Part shown: in pieces, positions 47,077-55,914 of the stretch | How positions within the stretch are numbered: position 1 is the first letter of the stretch | Layout of the letters: the number at the start of each line of letters is the position of its first letter | Assembly: GCF_009765375.1 (NCBI RefSeq) | Contig: NZ_VTOK01000003.1 | Location: forward strand, 62,001 to 126,000 | Length of the DNA stretch: 64,000 nt | Direction: 5' to 3' | From: Alteribacillus sp. YIM 98480 | Lineage (GTDB): Bacteria > Bacillota > Bacilli > Bacillales > Marinococcaceae | Made by a program: the position numbers and the translations under genes | Notes under the pieces: model-generated | The model's input: only the letters and a program-made list of their open reading frames with translations | The model's database searches: none | Told to the model about the DNA's origin: nothing

Positions 47077-47304
47077 ATGTGGGGAAACCATTGTTGTGAT
47101 TACGGACCAGGTATGGTCGGCGGTGCCCATCATAATGCCGGACCAGGGATGGTCGGCGGCGTTCAAAATAATGTCGGCCCAGGCATGGTCGGTGGATATG
47201 GCGGAGGCTATGGTTATGGACGCGGAAGAGGCTTCGCGCTAATCGTAGTGTTGTTCATACTTCTTATTATTGTCGGAGCATCAAAATTGGGTTATAAAGA
47301 TTAA
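47077..47304 (+). CDS. YjcZ-like small Gly-rich membrane peptide with GPGMVGG repeats
   Basis: A 75-residue peptide. Three imperfect repeats of GPGMVGG separated by His/Asn/Gln-rich spacers (AHHNA, VQNNV) are followed by [14 protein letters not shown] and a C-terminal hydrophobic helix ([18 protein letters not shown]). The helix resembles the YjcZ/sporulation-type tiny proteins of bacilli; the repeated front part is unusual. ATG 47077 has AAAGGAGGG ahead and a strong terminator behind, so it is a real one-gene unit. Confidence 0.8.
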   Translation: MWGNHCCDYGPGMVGGAHHNAGPGMVGGVQNNVGPGMVGGYGGGYGYGRGRGFALIVVLFILLIIVGASKLGYKD

Positions 47305-47317
47305 TTTTTGAACCCCT

Positions 47318-47352
47318 GAAAGGTCCGCATTTTATACGGACCTTTCTTTTTC
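47318..47352 (+). terminator. Terminator of the Gly-rich peptide gene
   Basis: GAAAGGTCCG pairs with CGGACCTTTC, followed by TTTTTC. Confidence 0.85.
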
Positions 47353-47576
47353 TTTTGAATGCTCTGCTTTTTTGATATACTTATTTCACGAAAAGATGAT
47401 GCTTTTACCTTTTATTCTTTTAAAATTTATTGCTCAACAGATAAGCAAAACAACGGCATTCAACGGGACTTACGAATGCTGCCGCAGGACGTGGGATTTT
47501 TAGGGCTTCTTTTACATGGCAGCCACCAAATTTTTCTAACGATCTATATATTGTTGCAGCAAGTGGAGGGATGCAC

Positions 47577-48122
47577 ATGATTACAATGAAGGATATTGTC
47601 CGTGAAGGTCACCCGGCGTTACGGGAGGCAGCAGAAGAAGTTGCTCTTCCGCCAGCGTCAGAAGATAAGGAATTATTAGAAAAGATGCTGGAGTTTCTAA
47701 AAAACAGTCAGGACCCTGAAATAGCAGAAAAATATAATCTACGCTCCGGTGTCGGACTTGCAGCTCCTCAGCTTGGAGTTACAAAGCGGATGTTTGCCAT
47801 GCATGTTACCGATGATAAAGATAATTTATATAGCTATGGTTTTTATAATCCTAAAATTATCAGCCATTCGGTAGAGACCACTTTCTTAGAAGGCGGTGAA
47901 GGCTGTTTGTCGGTAGATCGCGAAGTTCCTGGAAATGTTCCTCGTTATAAAAGGATTACGATCGAAGCTGTTACCTTGGAAAATGAAAAAATAAAATTAC
48001 GACTTCGAGGACTTCCTGCTATTGTTTTTCAGCACGAACTAGACCACCTCAACGGCATCATGTTCTATGACAGGATTGAAGGCTATAACGATTCCTTTAC
48101 AAAAGAGCTTCCAAAATTATAA
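47577..48122 (+). CDS. def: Peptide deformylase
   Basis: Removes the formyl group from nascent proteins; metal enzyme of 181 residues (type 2, Gram-positive). The three motifs are [16 protein letters not shown] and HELDH. ATG 47577 lies 7 nt after GTGGAGG; an ATG two codons earlier overlaps that ribosome site. It corresponds to ykrB, and lies, as in B. subtilis, beside ykyA/pdh and the HAD phosphatase. Confidence 0.96.
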   Translation: MITMKDIVREGHPALREAAEEVALPPASEDKELLEKMLEFLKNSQDPEIAEKYNLRSGVGLAAPQLGVTKRMFAMHVTDDKDNLYSYGFYNPKIISHSVETTFLEGGEGCLSVDREVPGNVPRYKRITIEAVTLENEKIKLRLRGLPAIVFQHELDHLNGIMFYDRIEGYNDSFTKELPKL

Positions 48123-48127
48123 GGCTT

Positions 48128-48212
48128 ATATTAGAAAAAACTCTGCTTGCCGAACCCTTATGACGAAAGCTGTAGTTTTTCTTATACTTTGATCCTTTAC
48201 AAATTTTAACTT
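48128..48212 (+). repeat. Repeat family 2, copy A
   Basis: GAAAAAACTCTGCTTGCCG, ACCCTTATGACGAAAGCTG, TAGTTTTTCTTATACTTTG and ATCCTTTACAAATTTTAAC. Lies between the convergent def and HAD genes, before their terminator. Confidence 0.65.
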
Positions 48213-48224
48213 TCCAAAAGTACA

Positions 48225-48266
48225 AAAAGCGAGCCGGAAAATAATCCATCCAGGCTCGCTTTTTTC
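48225..48266 (+). terminator. Bidirectional terminator between def and the HAD gene
   Basis: AAAAAGCGAGCC pairs with GGCTCGCTTTTTT around a 17-nt loop. Confidence 0.85.
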
Positions 48267-49043
48267 TTATAATAAACCGATTCGCTTTAATCCTTGCTGA
48301 ACACCGTTTTCATATACCGGGGACGTCACGATGTCGGCTGCTTGTTTCACTTCTTCTAAAGCATTGCCCATCGCTATTCCGATCCCTGCTTCCGTTAACA
48401 TTTCCATATCATTTAAAGCATCGCCGAAAGCTGCTGTATCTTCCATTGTATAACCTAAATGATTAGCAACGGCCCGGATTCCTTCTGCTTTTGAGCCGCC
48501 TGCAGGAAGTACATCAAGTGCTCGTTTATGCCACCTTACAAAATGAAAGGTTCCATAGTTATTTTTATACAGATCTTCGTCTTCTTTTCCGCAAAACAAT
48601 AAAGCTTGATAAATTTCTTTTTGTTTATAAAAATTTTCACTCAGAGGTGGGTACGGCATTTTCAGATCCCCTAAACTCTCCAAAATATGAGAATGATTTT
48701 CAACGTTTGCAGCTGCTTGTTCATGGTCTAAAAAAACCATCGGGTGACTTTCAGAACCTGCAGCCAGCTGAAGCTCCTCTACTTTTTCTGTTTCTAGCGG
48801 CCGTTTTTCAATAACTTCTCCTTCAGCAACAACATAGGATCCATTAAAACTAACAAACGTTTCAATGTCTAATTCTTCACGCAGCGATTCAAACATAAAA
48901 GGAGCTCGTCCCGTTGCGATGGCTACATAAATGCCGTCATCTTTAATGGCTTTAATCGCTTCTTTTGAAGATTCAGGCAGTGTCATTTCTTGCGTATACA
49001 GCGTTCCGTCTATGTCAAAAAAGACGATCGATGGTTTTTTCAT
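48267..49043 (-). CDS. ykrA: HAD superfamily phosphatase, Cof/YkrA-like
   Basis: A 258-residue C2-cap HAD hydrolase: FFDIDGTLYTQE (nucleophile and acid/base Asp), AIATGRAPFM, the cap segment, then KAEGIRAVANHLGY and AFGDALNDMEMLTEAGIGIAMGNA (metal Asp pair). It hydrolyses a sugar or nucleotide phosphate that cannot be named. ATG 49043 follows GAGGAG. Gene order with def and rpoY-rnjA matches ykrA. Confidence 0.9.
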   Translation of the reverse strand: MKKPSIVFFDIDGTLYTQEMTLPESSKEAIKAIKDDGIYVAIATGRAPFMFESLREELDIETFVSFNGSYVVAEGEVIEKRPLETEKVEELQLAAGSESHPMVFLDHEQAAANVENHSHILESLGDLKMPYPPLSENFYKQKEIYQALLFCGKEDEDLYKNNYGTFHFVRWHKRALDVLPAGGSKAEGIRAVANHLGYTMEDTAAFGDALNDMEMLTEAGIGIAMGNALEEVKQAADIVTSPVYENGVQQGLKRIGLL

Positions 49044-49214
49044 TACTCCTCATCCTATCCATTTAATCTTTTTCTTTCTCTCTTATTTTCACCATGTTCA
49101 TTTTAACATACCTCTTTCCTTTTGTTCAGTTCAGCAGTTACCAAAATTTGTACCGACGTAATTCATTTTAATTAGGCAAAATATAATTAAGATGAAATGG
49201 AAAGGGGAATATAT

Positions 49215-49292
49215 ATGTTCAAAAGATGGCGGAAAAAACTCCTTAAGCGGTGCAAAAACTTGTTACCAAAACACCGGTATTTTCCTGTGTAA
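49215..49292 (+). CDS. Candidate 25-residue basic peptide
   Basis: In the gap 49044-49553 a frame with ribosome site AAAGGGG reads MFKRWRKKLLKRCKNLLPK and ends HRYFPV. It has about ten Lys/Arg/His and could form an amphipathic helix. It lies upstream of rpoY-rnjA. No homologue is known to me, and the frame may be chance. Confidence 0.3.
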   Translation: MFKRWRKKLLKRCKNLLPKHRYFPV

Positions 49293-49462
49293 GCGGAGGC
49301 CTATTGAAAAAATGCTTTAAATCGATTACAATTTGTTAATTGAGTCTTACGGGTTATCCAGATTCTTCATGAAGCACTTATTAATGGCAGAGATGAAAAT
49401 ATCGGATGTTTGATTTATAATATATAGTAGGATGTTTTTCATGAACGTTTATACGAAGTTAC

Positions 49463-49500
49463 TGCACCTGCTGTTTCATAACAGTTGCAGGTGACGTTTC
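49463..49500 (+). promoter_or_regulatory. Hairpin upstream of rpoY-rnjA
   Basis: CACCTGC-TGTT pairs with AACA-GT-TGCAGGTG around a short loop, about 55 nt before the rpoY start and followed by a short T-rich stretch. It may be a weak terminator or part of the mRNA leader. Confidence 0.4.
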
Positions 49501-49553
49501 TTTATGTATATAGAAATCAGAAAGAAGACGACAGAAAGAGGAGAGATTGAGCG

Positions 49554-49763
49554 ATGATCTACAAAGTTTTTTATCAGAAAAACTTTCAAGAAGTACCAGT
49601 TAGAGAGAACACGGATGCAATGTTTATTGAAGCGGAAACGGAACGAGAAGTACGGCGGAAATTGGCGGATAAAAATTATAATATCGAACTTGTTCAACCG
49701 GTTTCTGAAAACCTCCTGAAATTTGAAGAAAAAAACGAAGACTTCAAAGTGGAGAAACTTTAG
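49554..49763 (+). CDS. rpoY: RNA polymerase epsilon subunit
   Basis: The small Firmicutes-specific RNA polymerase subunit (formerly YkzG), 69 residues, with KVFYQKNFQEVPVRENT and ETEREVRRKLADKNYNIE. It binds core polymerase near the DNA entry and helps against phage Gp2-like inhibitors in the family. ATG 49554 follows AGAGGAGAG. rnjA begins 3 bp downstream, as in other bacilli. Confidence 0.95.
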   Translation: MIYKVFYQKNFQEVPVRENTDAMFIEAETEREVRRKLADKNYNIELVQPVSENLLKFEEKNEDFKVEKL

Positions 49764-49766
49764 AGA

Positions 49767-51434
49767 ATGAAACAGATAAAAAAACATCAAGTTGCGGTTT
49801 TCGCCCTCGGAGGTTTAGGCGAAATCGGTAAAAATACGTACGCCATACAATATCAAGATGAGATTATTCTCATCGATGCCGGAATTATGTTTCCAGAAGA
49901 CGAACTTCTCGGGATTGATTACGTTATACCTGATTATACCTACCTCGTCCGTAATAAAGAAAAAATTAAAGGCCTTTTCATTACTCACGGACACGAAGAT
50001 CACATTGGCGGCATCCCCTATCTGCTCCGTGAAGTAAACGTACCGATTTATGGCGGAAAGCTTGCCGTCGGTCTATTAAAGGGTAAACTCGAAGAACACG
50101 GACTTCTTCGACGTGCCAAATTAAATGTAGTGAGAGAAGACCAAGAAATTAAATTTAAAAAAACAAAAATTTCTTTTTTCCGGACAACCCACAGTATTCC
50201 AGATTCACTAGGTATTGTGGTAAATACGCCGGAAGGGAATATTGTTCATACTGGTGATTTCAAATTTGATTTCACACCAGTTGGTGAACCAGCGAATTTA
50301 TCAAAAATGGCTCAGATCGGTGAAGAAGGTGTACTTTGCCTTTTATCTGACAGTACGAACAGCGAAGTACCTGGATTTACAATGTCTGAACGAAAAGTCG
50401 GTAAAAGCATCGATAACATTCTTCGTCAAGCGGAAGGCCGGCTGATCTTTGCTACATTCGCTTCCAATATTTACAGACTGCAGCAAGCCGTCGAAGCAGC
50501 TGTCAGGGATGGGCGTAAAATTGCAGTGTTCGGAAGAAGTATGGAGTCTGCGATTACGATTGGACAGGAATTGGGATATATTAAAGCGCCAAAAGGAACA
50601 TTTGTAGAACCTTCCCAATTAAACCGGATTCCTGATGACCAAGCGGCGATATTATGCACAGGCAGCCAGGGCGAGCCAATGGCTGCGTTATCTAGAATTG
50701 CCCACGGTACACACCGGCAGATCCAAATTATTCCAGGAGACACTGTAGTGTTTTCGAGTTCTCCTATTCCAGGAAACACGCTATCCGTAAATAAAATTAT
50801 AAATCAATTATTCAGAGCCGGGGCAAACGTGATTCACGGTTCACTAAATAACATCCATACTTCCGGACATGGTGGCCAAGAGGAACAAAAGTTAATGCTT
50901 CGCCTGATGAAACCAAAGTACTTTATGCCAATTCACGGTGAATACCGGATGTTAAAAATGCACACCGTTCTAGGGAAAGACTGCGGCATTCCATTAGAAA
51001 ATTCATTTATTATGGAAAATGGAGAAGTATTAGCTTTAACGAGAAAAAGTGCTGCAGTAGTAGGAAAAATTCCATCCGGATCGGTTTATGTTGACGGAAA
51101 TGGAATCGGAGATATCGGGAATATCGTGCTGCGCGACCGCCGCATTCTTTCAGAAGAAGGTCTTGTTGTTGTTGTTGTAAGCATAGATATGAAAAACTTT
51201 AAAGTCTCTGCTGGACCGGATATTATTTCTAGAGGATTTGTATACATGAGAGAGTCAAGTGACTTAATCAACGATGCCCAGGCTCGGCTGACTAAACATC
51301 TTGATGAAGTGATGAAACGAAGAACAACACAGTGGTCCGAAATTAAAAATGAAATAATCGAGCAGCTCTCGCCATATTTATATGACAAAACAAAAAGAAA
51401 ACCGATGATCCTTCCTATCATCATGGAAGTATAA
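49767..51434 (+). CDS. rnjA: Ribonuclease J1
   Basis: Essential 5' exo/endonuclease for mRNA decay and rRNA maturation, 555 residues as in B. subtilis. The metallo-beta-lactamase motifs are [27 protein letters not shown] and [10 protein letters not shown]. The beta-CASP part has [16 protein letters not shown] and SSPIPGN. C-terminal domain from about 450. It shares a transcript with rpoY. A terminator lies directly after the stop. In B. subtilis the SR1P-GapA pair acts on this enzyme, and that peptide is also encoded in this window. Confidence 0.97.
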   Translation: MKQIKKHQVAVFALGGLGEIGKNTYAIQYQDEIILIDAGIMFPEDELLGIDYVIPDYTYLVRNKEKIKGLFITHGHEDHIGGIPYLLREVNVPIYGGKLAVGLLKGKLEEHGLLRRAKLNVVREDQEIKFKKTKISFFRTTHSIPDSLGIVVNTPEGNIVHTGDFKFDFTPVGEPANLSKMAQIGEEGVLCLLSDSTNSEVPGFTMSERKVGKSIDNILRQAEGRLIFATFASNIYRLQQAVEAAVRDGRKIAVFGRSMESAITIGQELGYIKAPKGTFVEPSQLNRIPDDQAAILCTGSQGEPMAALSRIAHGTHRQIQIIPGDTVVFSSSPIPGNTLSVNKIINQLFRAGANVIHGSLNNIHTSGHGGQEEQKLMLRLMKPKYFMPIHGEYRMLKMHTVLGKDCGIPLENSFIMENGEVLALTRKSAAVVGKIPSGSVYVDGNGIGDIGNIVLRDRRILSEEGLVVVVVSIDMKNFKVSAGPDIISRGFVYMRESSDLINDAQARLTKHLDEVMKRRTTQWSEIKNEIIEQLSPYLYDKTKRKPMILPIIMEV

Positions 51435-51439
51435 TCAAC

Positions 51440-51481
51440 AAAACAGGCCGGCATAGTCATTTCTATGCCGGCCTGTTTTAT
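51440..51481 (+). terminator. Bidirectional terminator between rnjA and ktrC
   Basis: AAAACAGGCCGGCATAG pairs perfectly with CTATGCCGGCCTGTTTT around a 6-nt loop. Confidence 0.9.
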
Positions 51482-51482
51482 C

Positions 51483-52148
51483 TTAGGTTGCATCAATCCA
51501 GTGATTTTCCAGGCGGTTTATATCATTATCCGCACCGATTACAATTAAGACATCTCCGTCTTTAATTACTTCTTCTGGTCTCGGTGAAACACGAATATCA
51601 TCATTTCGTTTGATCGCTAATATGTTACAGCCATACTTTGAACGCAGATCAAGGTCAATGATAGTTTCTCCGTCTATGGTACGGCCAGCTGCAAGCTCTA
51701 CGATACTATACTCATCAGAAAGTTCTAGATAATCAAGAACATTTTTAGACACCACATTGTGAGCAATTCGCACTCCGATATCTCTTTCCGGATGGACAAT
51801 CTCATCTGCTCCTAGACGAGCTAATACTTTTTCATGATAGTCGTTTTGAGCCTTAACGGTAATATGTTTCACATTCATTTCTTCAAGAATAAGTGTTGTT
51901 AAAATGCTCGCTAAAATGTTATCTCCGATCGCCACAATCACGTGGTCAAAGTTTCGAATACCGAGGCTTCGCAGTGCTTTTTCATCGGTACTGTCAGCAA
52001 TCACTGCTTGCGTGACGATAGGTGCAAATTCATTTACTTTGTCTTCATCTGAATCAATAGCCAGCACGTCCATACCTTCTGAAGCCAGTGATTTACATAT
52101 ACTGCCTCCAAAACGCCCTAGCCCGATTACAGCAAATTGCTTTTTCAT
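51483..52148 (-). CDS. ktrC: Potassium uptake regulatory subunit KtrC (TrkA/RCK)
   Basis: Peripheral cytoplasmic RCK protein, 221 residues, that gates a KtrB/KtrD-type potassium channel. N-terminal nucleotide-binding GLGRFGGSICKSL with AIDSDED, the RCK core (ADSTDEKALRSLGI), and a C-terminal TrkA_C domain. It binds ATP/ADP and cyclic-di-AMP in the family. ATG 52148 follows GGAGGAG. It converges on rnjA as ykqB does. The channel partner is not in the window. Confidence 0.94.
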   Translation of the reverse strand: MKKQFAVIGLGRFGGSICKSLASEGMDVLAIDSDEDKVNEFAPIVTQAVIADSTDEKALRSLGIRNFDHVIVAIGDNILASILTTLILEEMNVKHITVKAQNDYHEKVLARLGADEIVHPERDIGVRIAHNVVSKNVLDYLELSDEYSIVELAAGRTIDGETIIDLDLRSKYGCNILAIKRNDDIRVSPRPEEVIKDGDVLIVIGADNDINRLENHWIDAT

Positions 52149-52229
52149 CGATTTCTCCTCCGTTGTTTCAATGTGCCAGCTGCTCTTTATTGTATCATTT
52201 TAACTGATTCTAACACCATGCGCAAAACA

Positions 52230-52925
52230 TTATTGTAACAGCATCTCCCACGTGTTAGGACCTGCTATCCCATCTACTTGCAAGTTTTTTCTTTTTTGAA
52301 ATATACGAACAGCTTGTTCGGTTTGTGTACCAAATATCCCATCTATTCCTCCGGGGGAAACGTTTTTTTCCTTTAACCTTTTCTGTAGTTCTCGAACATA
52401 GTGCCCGGCAGCTCCCCTTTTTAGAAGAGGACGAGTTCTTTTTTTTGAAACGTCGTCGCTGATGTTGCTACGAAATGCTGACATGCTAAAACCTGGACAT
52501 ATATTTGTTTCATGTCCCTTACACTCTCTATGACCGAGAACGTTATTTTCTGAAATCCTTAATGTTAACATTAATTGCCTTACAAGCTCATAGGCTGCCG
52601 ATAACTGCGGCTTTGGGGGAGTGGAATGAGAAAAATCACCAGACAAACAAATGCCAACTGTCTTTGTGTTGAAATTGCCAGTATGATAAGAAATCGTAGT
52701 TAGCTGTTGACATTTATAAATAGTCCCTTCTGGCTGAATGACATAGTGGTACCCAATGCCCGGCCAATTATTCGTGTGAACGTGATACTGTGCATACGAT
52801 GCAGGAGTGCCAGAAGAAACACCACTATGGTGAAGAATTAGATGGTCAACAGCTGAAAGGGATCTTGTCTTAAAGGTTTTAACAGGATGCTGCGCCCAGT
52901 GCCCGATTCGATTTACTATTTTCAT
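52230..52925 (-). CDS. N-acetylmuramoyl-L-alanine amidase with peptidoglycan-binding domain
   Basis: A 231-residue cell-wall hydrolase. Residues 25-145 are an Amidase_2/PGRP domain with zinc ligands in LILHHSG, the tyrosine segment NNWPGIGYHYVI, and GHRECKGHETNICPG. Residues 165-230 are one PG_binding_1 repeat (VRELQKRLKEKNVSPGGIDG, FGTQTEQAVRIFQKR). There is no signal peptide or lipobox, as in phage endolysins, yet no holin or phage gene is nearby. The ribosome site is weak. It lies between ktrC and ykuV. Confidence 0.9.
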   Translation of the reverse strand: MKIVNRIGHWAQHPVKTFKTRSLSAVDHLILHHSGVSSGTPASYAQYHVHTNNWPGIGYHYVIQPEGTIYKCQQLTTISYHTGNFNTKTVGICLSGDFSHSTPPKPQLSAAYELVRQLMLTLRISENNVLGHRECKGHETNICPGFSMSAFRSNISDDVSKKRTRPLLKRGAAGHYVRELQKRLKEKNVSPGGIDGIFGTQTEQAVRIFQKRKNLQVDGIAGPNTWEMLLQ

Positions 52926-52972
52926 ATATACACGTCCATCACATATATGAACGGTGTAGATGTATATAGTGG

Positions 52973-53006
52973 AATTAAAATAAGCTGCAGGTTCTTCCCG
53001 CAGCTA
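52973..53006 (-). terminator. Terminator of ykuV
   Basis: AGCTGC (52983-52988) pairs with GCAGCT (53000-53005), followed on the minus strand by TTATTTT. Confidence 0.6.
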
Positions 53007-53016
53007 AAATGATTCG

Positions 53017-53475
53017 TTATTTTTTTTCATTGCGTCCCAGTACACGGTTCACTCGTTTCGTAAGCATTTTCATGCCGCCTCCGCCTGCTTGAAAATGACG
53101 CAGTGTTCCATCGGAGTCAAACACATAATAAGCTGGTACGTATTCATTTTCAAAAGCATCGGTCAATTTATGTTGATTATCAACAAATATTGGCTGGGTA
53201 ATCCCATGCTCATCGGCTACTTCTTTAATTTGATCAAGATCAAGGTCTTTTTCGGAACGAGGCATGTGTACTGCAATAACATTTAAGTCTTCTTTGTATT
53301 CGTCCCGAAATTCATTGACCTTTGGCATAGCTTCTTTGCACAATCCGCAGCTGACTGACCAAAAATGGATTAATGTTGGTTTATCGCCAATTAAGTCATC
53401 TTTTGTTACTTCGCCGTTATACCAAGTGGTAGCTCCAGTAATTTCAGGCATTTCTGATCTTAATTTCAGTGCCAT
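53017..53475 (-). CDS. ykuV: Thioredoxin-fold thiol-disulfide protein YkuV
   Basis: A 152-residue thioredoxin-like protein with active site WSVSCGLCKEAMP (Cys43, Cys46) and the long insertion typical of TlpA/ResA-like folds. LNVIAVHMPRSEKDL, QPIFVDN and ENEYVPAYYVFDSDGTLRHF match YkuV. It has no membrane anchor, so it acts in the cytoplasm as a disulfide reductase. ATG 53475 follows GAGGAGG. It lies downstream of the peroxiredoxin, with a terminator between, and may serve the same peroxide defence. Confidence 0.92.
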   Translation of the reverse strand: MALKLRSEMPEITGATTWYNGEVTKDDLIGDKPTLIHFWSVSCGLCKEAMPKVNEFRDEYKEDLNVIAVHMPRSEKDLDLDQIKEVADEHGITQPIFVDNQHKLTDAFENEYVPAYYVFDSDGTLRHFQAGGGGMKMLTKRVNRVLGRNEKK

Positions 53476-53621
53476 TGTCTGTTTTCCTCCTCTGTCCTGT
53501 ATTCCTTACAATGTATTCTATAAAAAGAGAAAAATATCTTGTCAATATGACAAAAACGTAACTTTCGTCAAACATATACAGCGAATGTCGCCATTTGTTT
53601 GATGCTGTTTTATTAATGAAA

Positions 53622-53650
53622 GAAAAAGGTCTAACATTGCTGCTAGACCT
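53622..53650 (-). terminator. Terminator of the peroxiredoxin gene
   Basis: Minus strand GGTCTAGC pairs with GTTAGACC (one wobble), followed by TTTTTC. Confidence 0.75.
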
Positions 53651-53670
53651 CGATCTTTCTTCATTCGTTA

Positions 53671-54222
53671 TTATACACTTAAAGTTTCTTGACCTGGTTT
53701 CCAGTTTGCAGGGCAAAGTCCGCCAGTTTGAAGAGCTTGAAGCACGCGAAGAGTTTCGTCTACATCGCGGCCGATGTTGTTGTGATTTACAACGGAATAC
53801 ATAAGCTCTCCTTCAGGGCTGATGATGAATAGTCCGCGAAGTGCAACGCCTTCATCTTCAATAAGAACACCAAAGTCTTCAGAAACTTGATGGTTCGTAT
53901 CTGCTGCTAACGGATATTCAAGGTCGCCAAGACCATTATCATCACGGGATGTATTAATCCAAGCTTTATGAGTGTGGATTGTATCAGTGGATACTCCGAT
54001 TACTTCTGCATCAAGATCTTCAAATTCATCGTAACGATCACTCATCGCAGTGATTTCTGTAGGGCATACGAAAGTGAAATCCATTGGATAAAAGAAGAGT
54101 ACTGTCCACTTGTCCTCTTTCATAATGTCTTCCAGACTTACTTTACCGAATTCTTTATTTGGCATTACAGCGTCCATTTCAAAACGTGGGGCTTGTTTAG
54201 CTACCATGCGCTTTTCGCTCAT
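53671..54222 (-). CDS. ykuU: 2-Cys peroxiredoxin (YkuU)
   Basis: Thiol peroxidase of 183 residues that reduces hydrogen peroxide and organic peroxides. The peroxidatic cysteine is Cys53 in FTFVCPTEI, the resolving cysteine is Cys170 in GGLCPANWKPG. ATG 54222 has AAAGGAG 9 nt ahead. A sigma-A promoter is visible upstream. Order with ykuV and ykuT follows B. subtilis. Confidence 0.95.
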   Translation of the reverse strand: MSEKRMVAKQAPRFEMDAVMPNKEFGKVSLEDIMKEDKWTVLFFYPMDFTFVCPTEITAMSDRYDEFEDLDAEVIGVSTDTIHTHKAWINTSRDDNGLGDLEYPLAADTNHQVSEDFGVLIEDEGVALRGLFIISPEGELMYSVVNHNNIGRDVDETLRVLQALQTGGLCPANWKPGQETLSV

Positions 54223-54271
54223 TTACTTCCACTCCTTTAAATGAATGTTCTTTTTTTAAATGACCATTTGT

Positions 54272-54301
54272 ATTATAATATGAGCTTCAAATTAAAGTCA
54301 A
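54272..54301 (-). promoter_or_regulatory. Sigma-A promoter of the peroxiredoxin gene
   Basis: Minus strand TTGACT (54296-54301), 18-nt spacer, perfect TATAAT (54272-54277). A partial PerR-box-like TTATAATTATGA lies further upstream (about 54333-54344). The rest of the divergent gap to 54611 shows no gene. Confidence 0.7.
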
Positions 54302-54611
54302 TATTATATTGTAATTAATTTAAATAAAAGCTCATAATTATAAACTTTCCACATATAGCATTACCCTTATCCACAGAATAAAAACCATTTTTTCTTAAAA
54401 AAGTTCTTAATAAATATTGAGAATAAAGGGTCTTTATTTCTCATCCTCCATATAAAGCGTACAAAATAATGACAAGCATGTAAAACAATCTGCTCGAAGC
54501 TGTTTTTTTGCTGTGTTATACTTGTGCTCGAAAGTTGAAAATTATCGTGTTCTGTTCTGAATAAAGAGGGAATATGGCATGGTGATAATCGGTTAATAGG
54601 AGAGTGTTTAT

Positions 54612-55454
54612 ATGGAACAAATGATGGAAAATGCTTTTTGGGGAACCTTTATAGGCGGAACGGTTCTCTTTATTTTACAAATCCTGCTCGCCATTATTGG
54701 TTTTTTTATTGCTAGAGCAATTGGAAAAAACATAATTAACCGCAGTTTTTCTAAAATGCAGGAACAGCGGAACATGCACCCAGGCAGGGTGCAAACACTT
54801 TTAAAGCTGAGTATTAATGTATTTTCCTATGTTTTAATATTTATTTTCATTACTATTATCGTCGGCATTTTCGGATTGCCAATTGCCTCTATTATCGCCA
54901 GTGCAGGTATTATCGGACTAGCAGTCGGCTTTGGTGCACAGGGTCTGGTCAGCGACGTTGTTACAGGCTTTTTCATATTGCTTGAAAAACAGATTGATGT
55001 GGAAGATTACGTCTCCGTTGCCGGGGTGGATGGTGTTGTAGAAGAAGTAGGGCTTCGCACAACCCAGATTCGTGGATTTGACGGCACCCTTCACTTTGTT
55101 CCAAACCGGGAAATCAGTACGGTTAACAATCATTCAAGAGGAAATATGAGAGCCATGGTCGATATCAGTATTTCTTATGATGACCGTGTGGATGAAGCGA
55201 TTACTGTTTTACAAGATGTGTGCGACAAAATGGCTGCGGAGGAACCAGCTATTAAAGAAGGACCAGACGTGCTTGGGGTACAGACGTTAGGTGATTCTGA
55301 TGTGGTGATTCGTATTTTAGGAAAAACAGAAAATATGGAGCAATGGGGAATCGAGCGGAAATTGCGTAAAGCATGCAAAGAAGCACTGGACGCAAACGGT
55401 ATTGAGATCCCGTTCCCTCATCAGGTCTATGTAGAAAAGAAACAAAACGCATAA
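54612..55454 (+). CDS. ykuT: Small-conductance mechanosensitive channel, MscS family
   Basis: Inner-membrane channel of 280 residues that opens on hypo-osmotic shock. Helices at about 12-37, 63-85 and 88-110; the pore helix carries GLAVGFGAQGLVSDVVTGFF with the Gly/Ala packing of MscS TM3. The beta domain follows (DVEDYVSVAGVDGVVEEVGL, HFVPNREI) and the C-terminal alpha-beta part ends in PFPHQVYVEKK. ATG 54612 follows ATAGGAGAG. In an organism with a betaine importer, it would release solutes on dilution. Confidence 0.95.
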   Translation: MEQMMENAFWGTFIGGTVLFILQILLAIIGFFIARAIGKNIINRSFSKMQEQRNMHPGRVQTLLKLSINVFSYVLIFIFITIIVGIFGLPIASIIASAGIIGLAVGFGAQGLVSDVVTGFFILLEKQIDVEDYVSVAGVDGVVEEVGLRTTQIRGFDGTLHFVPNREISTVNNHSRGNMRAMVDISISYDDRVDEAITVLQDVCDKMAAEEPAIKEGPDVLGVQTLGDSDVVIRILGKTENMEQWGIERKLRKACKEALDANGIEIPFPHQVYVEKKQNA

Positions 55455-55602
55455 ACTTGACAGAAATCTGCTGCTAGCAGATTTTCATTAACTTTGAGAC
55501 GCTTTGCGGATACCTTGTTCGTCAGGTTATAAGCACGACGTTTCAACGATAACGAAATGGATTTATTACAGAACTATTGTCTATTCATTTCATAGACCAA
55601 AC

Positions 55603-55634
55603 GAAAAAGCCGTCCAGCTTAGGACGGCTTTTTC
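55603..55634 (+). terminator. Bidirectional terminator after mscS
   Basis: AAAAAGCCGTCC pairs perfectly with GGACGGCTTTTT around a 6-nt loop. Confidence 0.85.
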
Positions 55635-55640
55635 CTTTTC

Positions 55641-55823
55641 TTAATTTATCTGCGGCAATGTTTTTGTGTCTTTTTTCATTTCAGACTCGCACAAAGGACA
55701 ACTGGGCTCACTTTCAAACGTAAAATTTTCTCTCATCCACCCTGCACAATCGGCATTCGTACATGACCAGACTTTTGTTTCCACTTCAGGCGGCGCTTCT
55801 TTTTTGCCATTATAATAAGCCAT
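55641..55823 (-). CDS. YdjO-like cold-inducible zinc-ribbon protein
   Basis: A 60-residue protein with four cysteines in two pairs (CTNADC and CPLC) and WSCTNADCAGWMRENF, which is typical of the small YdjO-like, cold-inducible family of bacilli. It probably binds zinc. Function unknown. ATG 55823 follows AAAGGG. It stands alone between mscS and the ykuR operon end. Confidence 0.8.
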   Translation of the reverse strand: MAYYNGKKEAPPEVETKVWSCTNADCAGWMRENFTFESEPSCPLCESEMKKDTKTLPQIN

Positions 55824-55914
55824 AAACCCATCCCTTTCTTGTTCCTCTTTTTATTATACCACACTTAAAGAATTAATTTTTGGAAGAGGAAATTCGGAAA
55901 CAGAAAGCCCTGGT

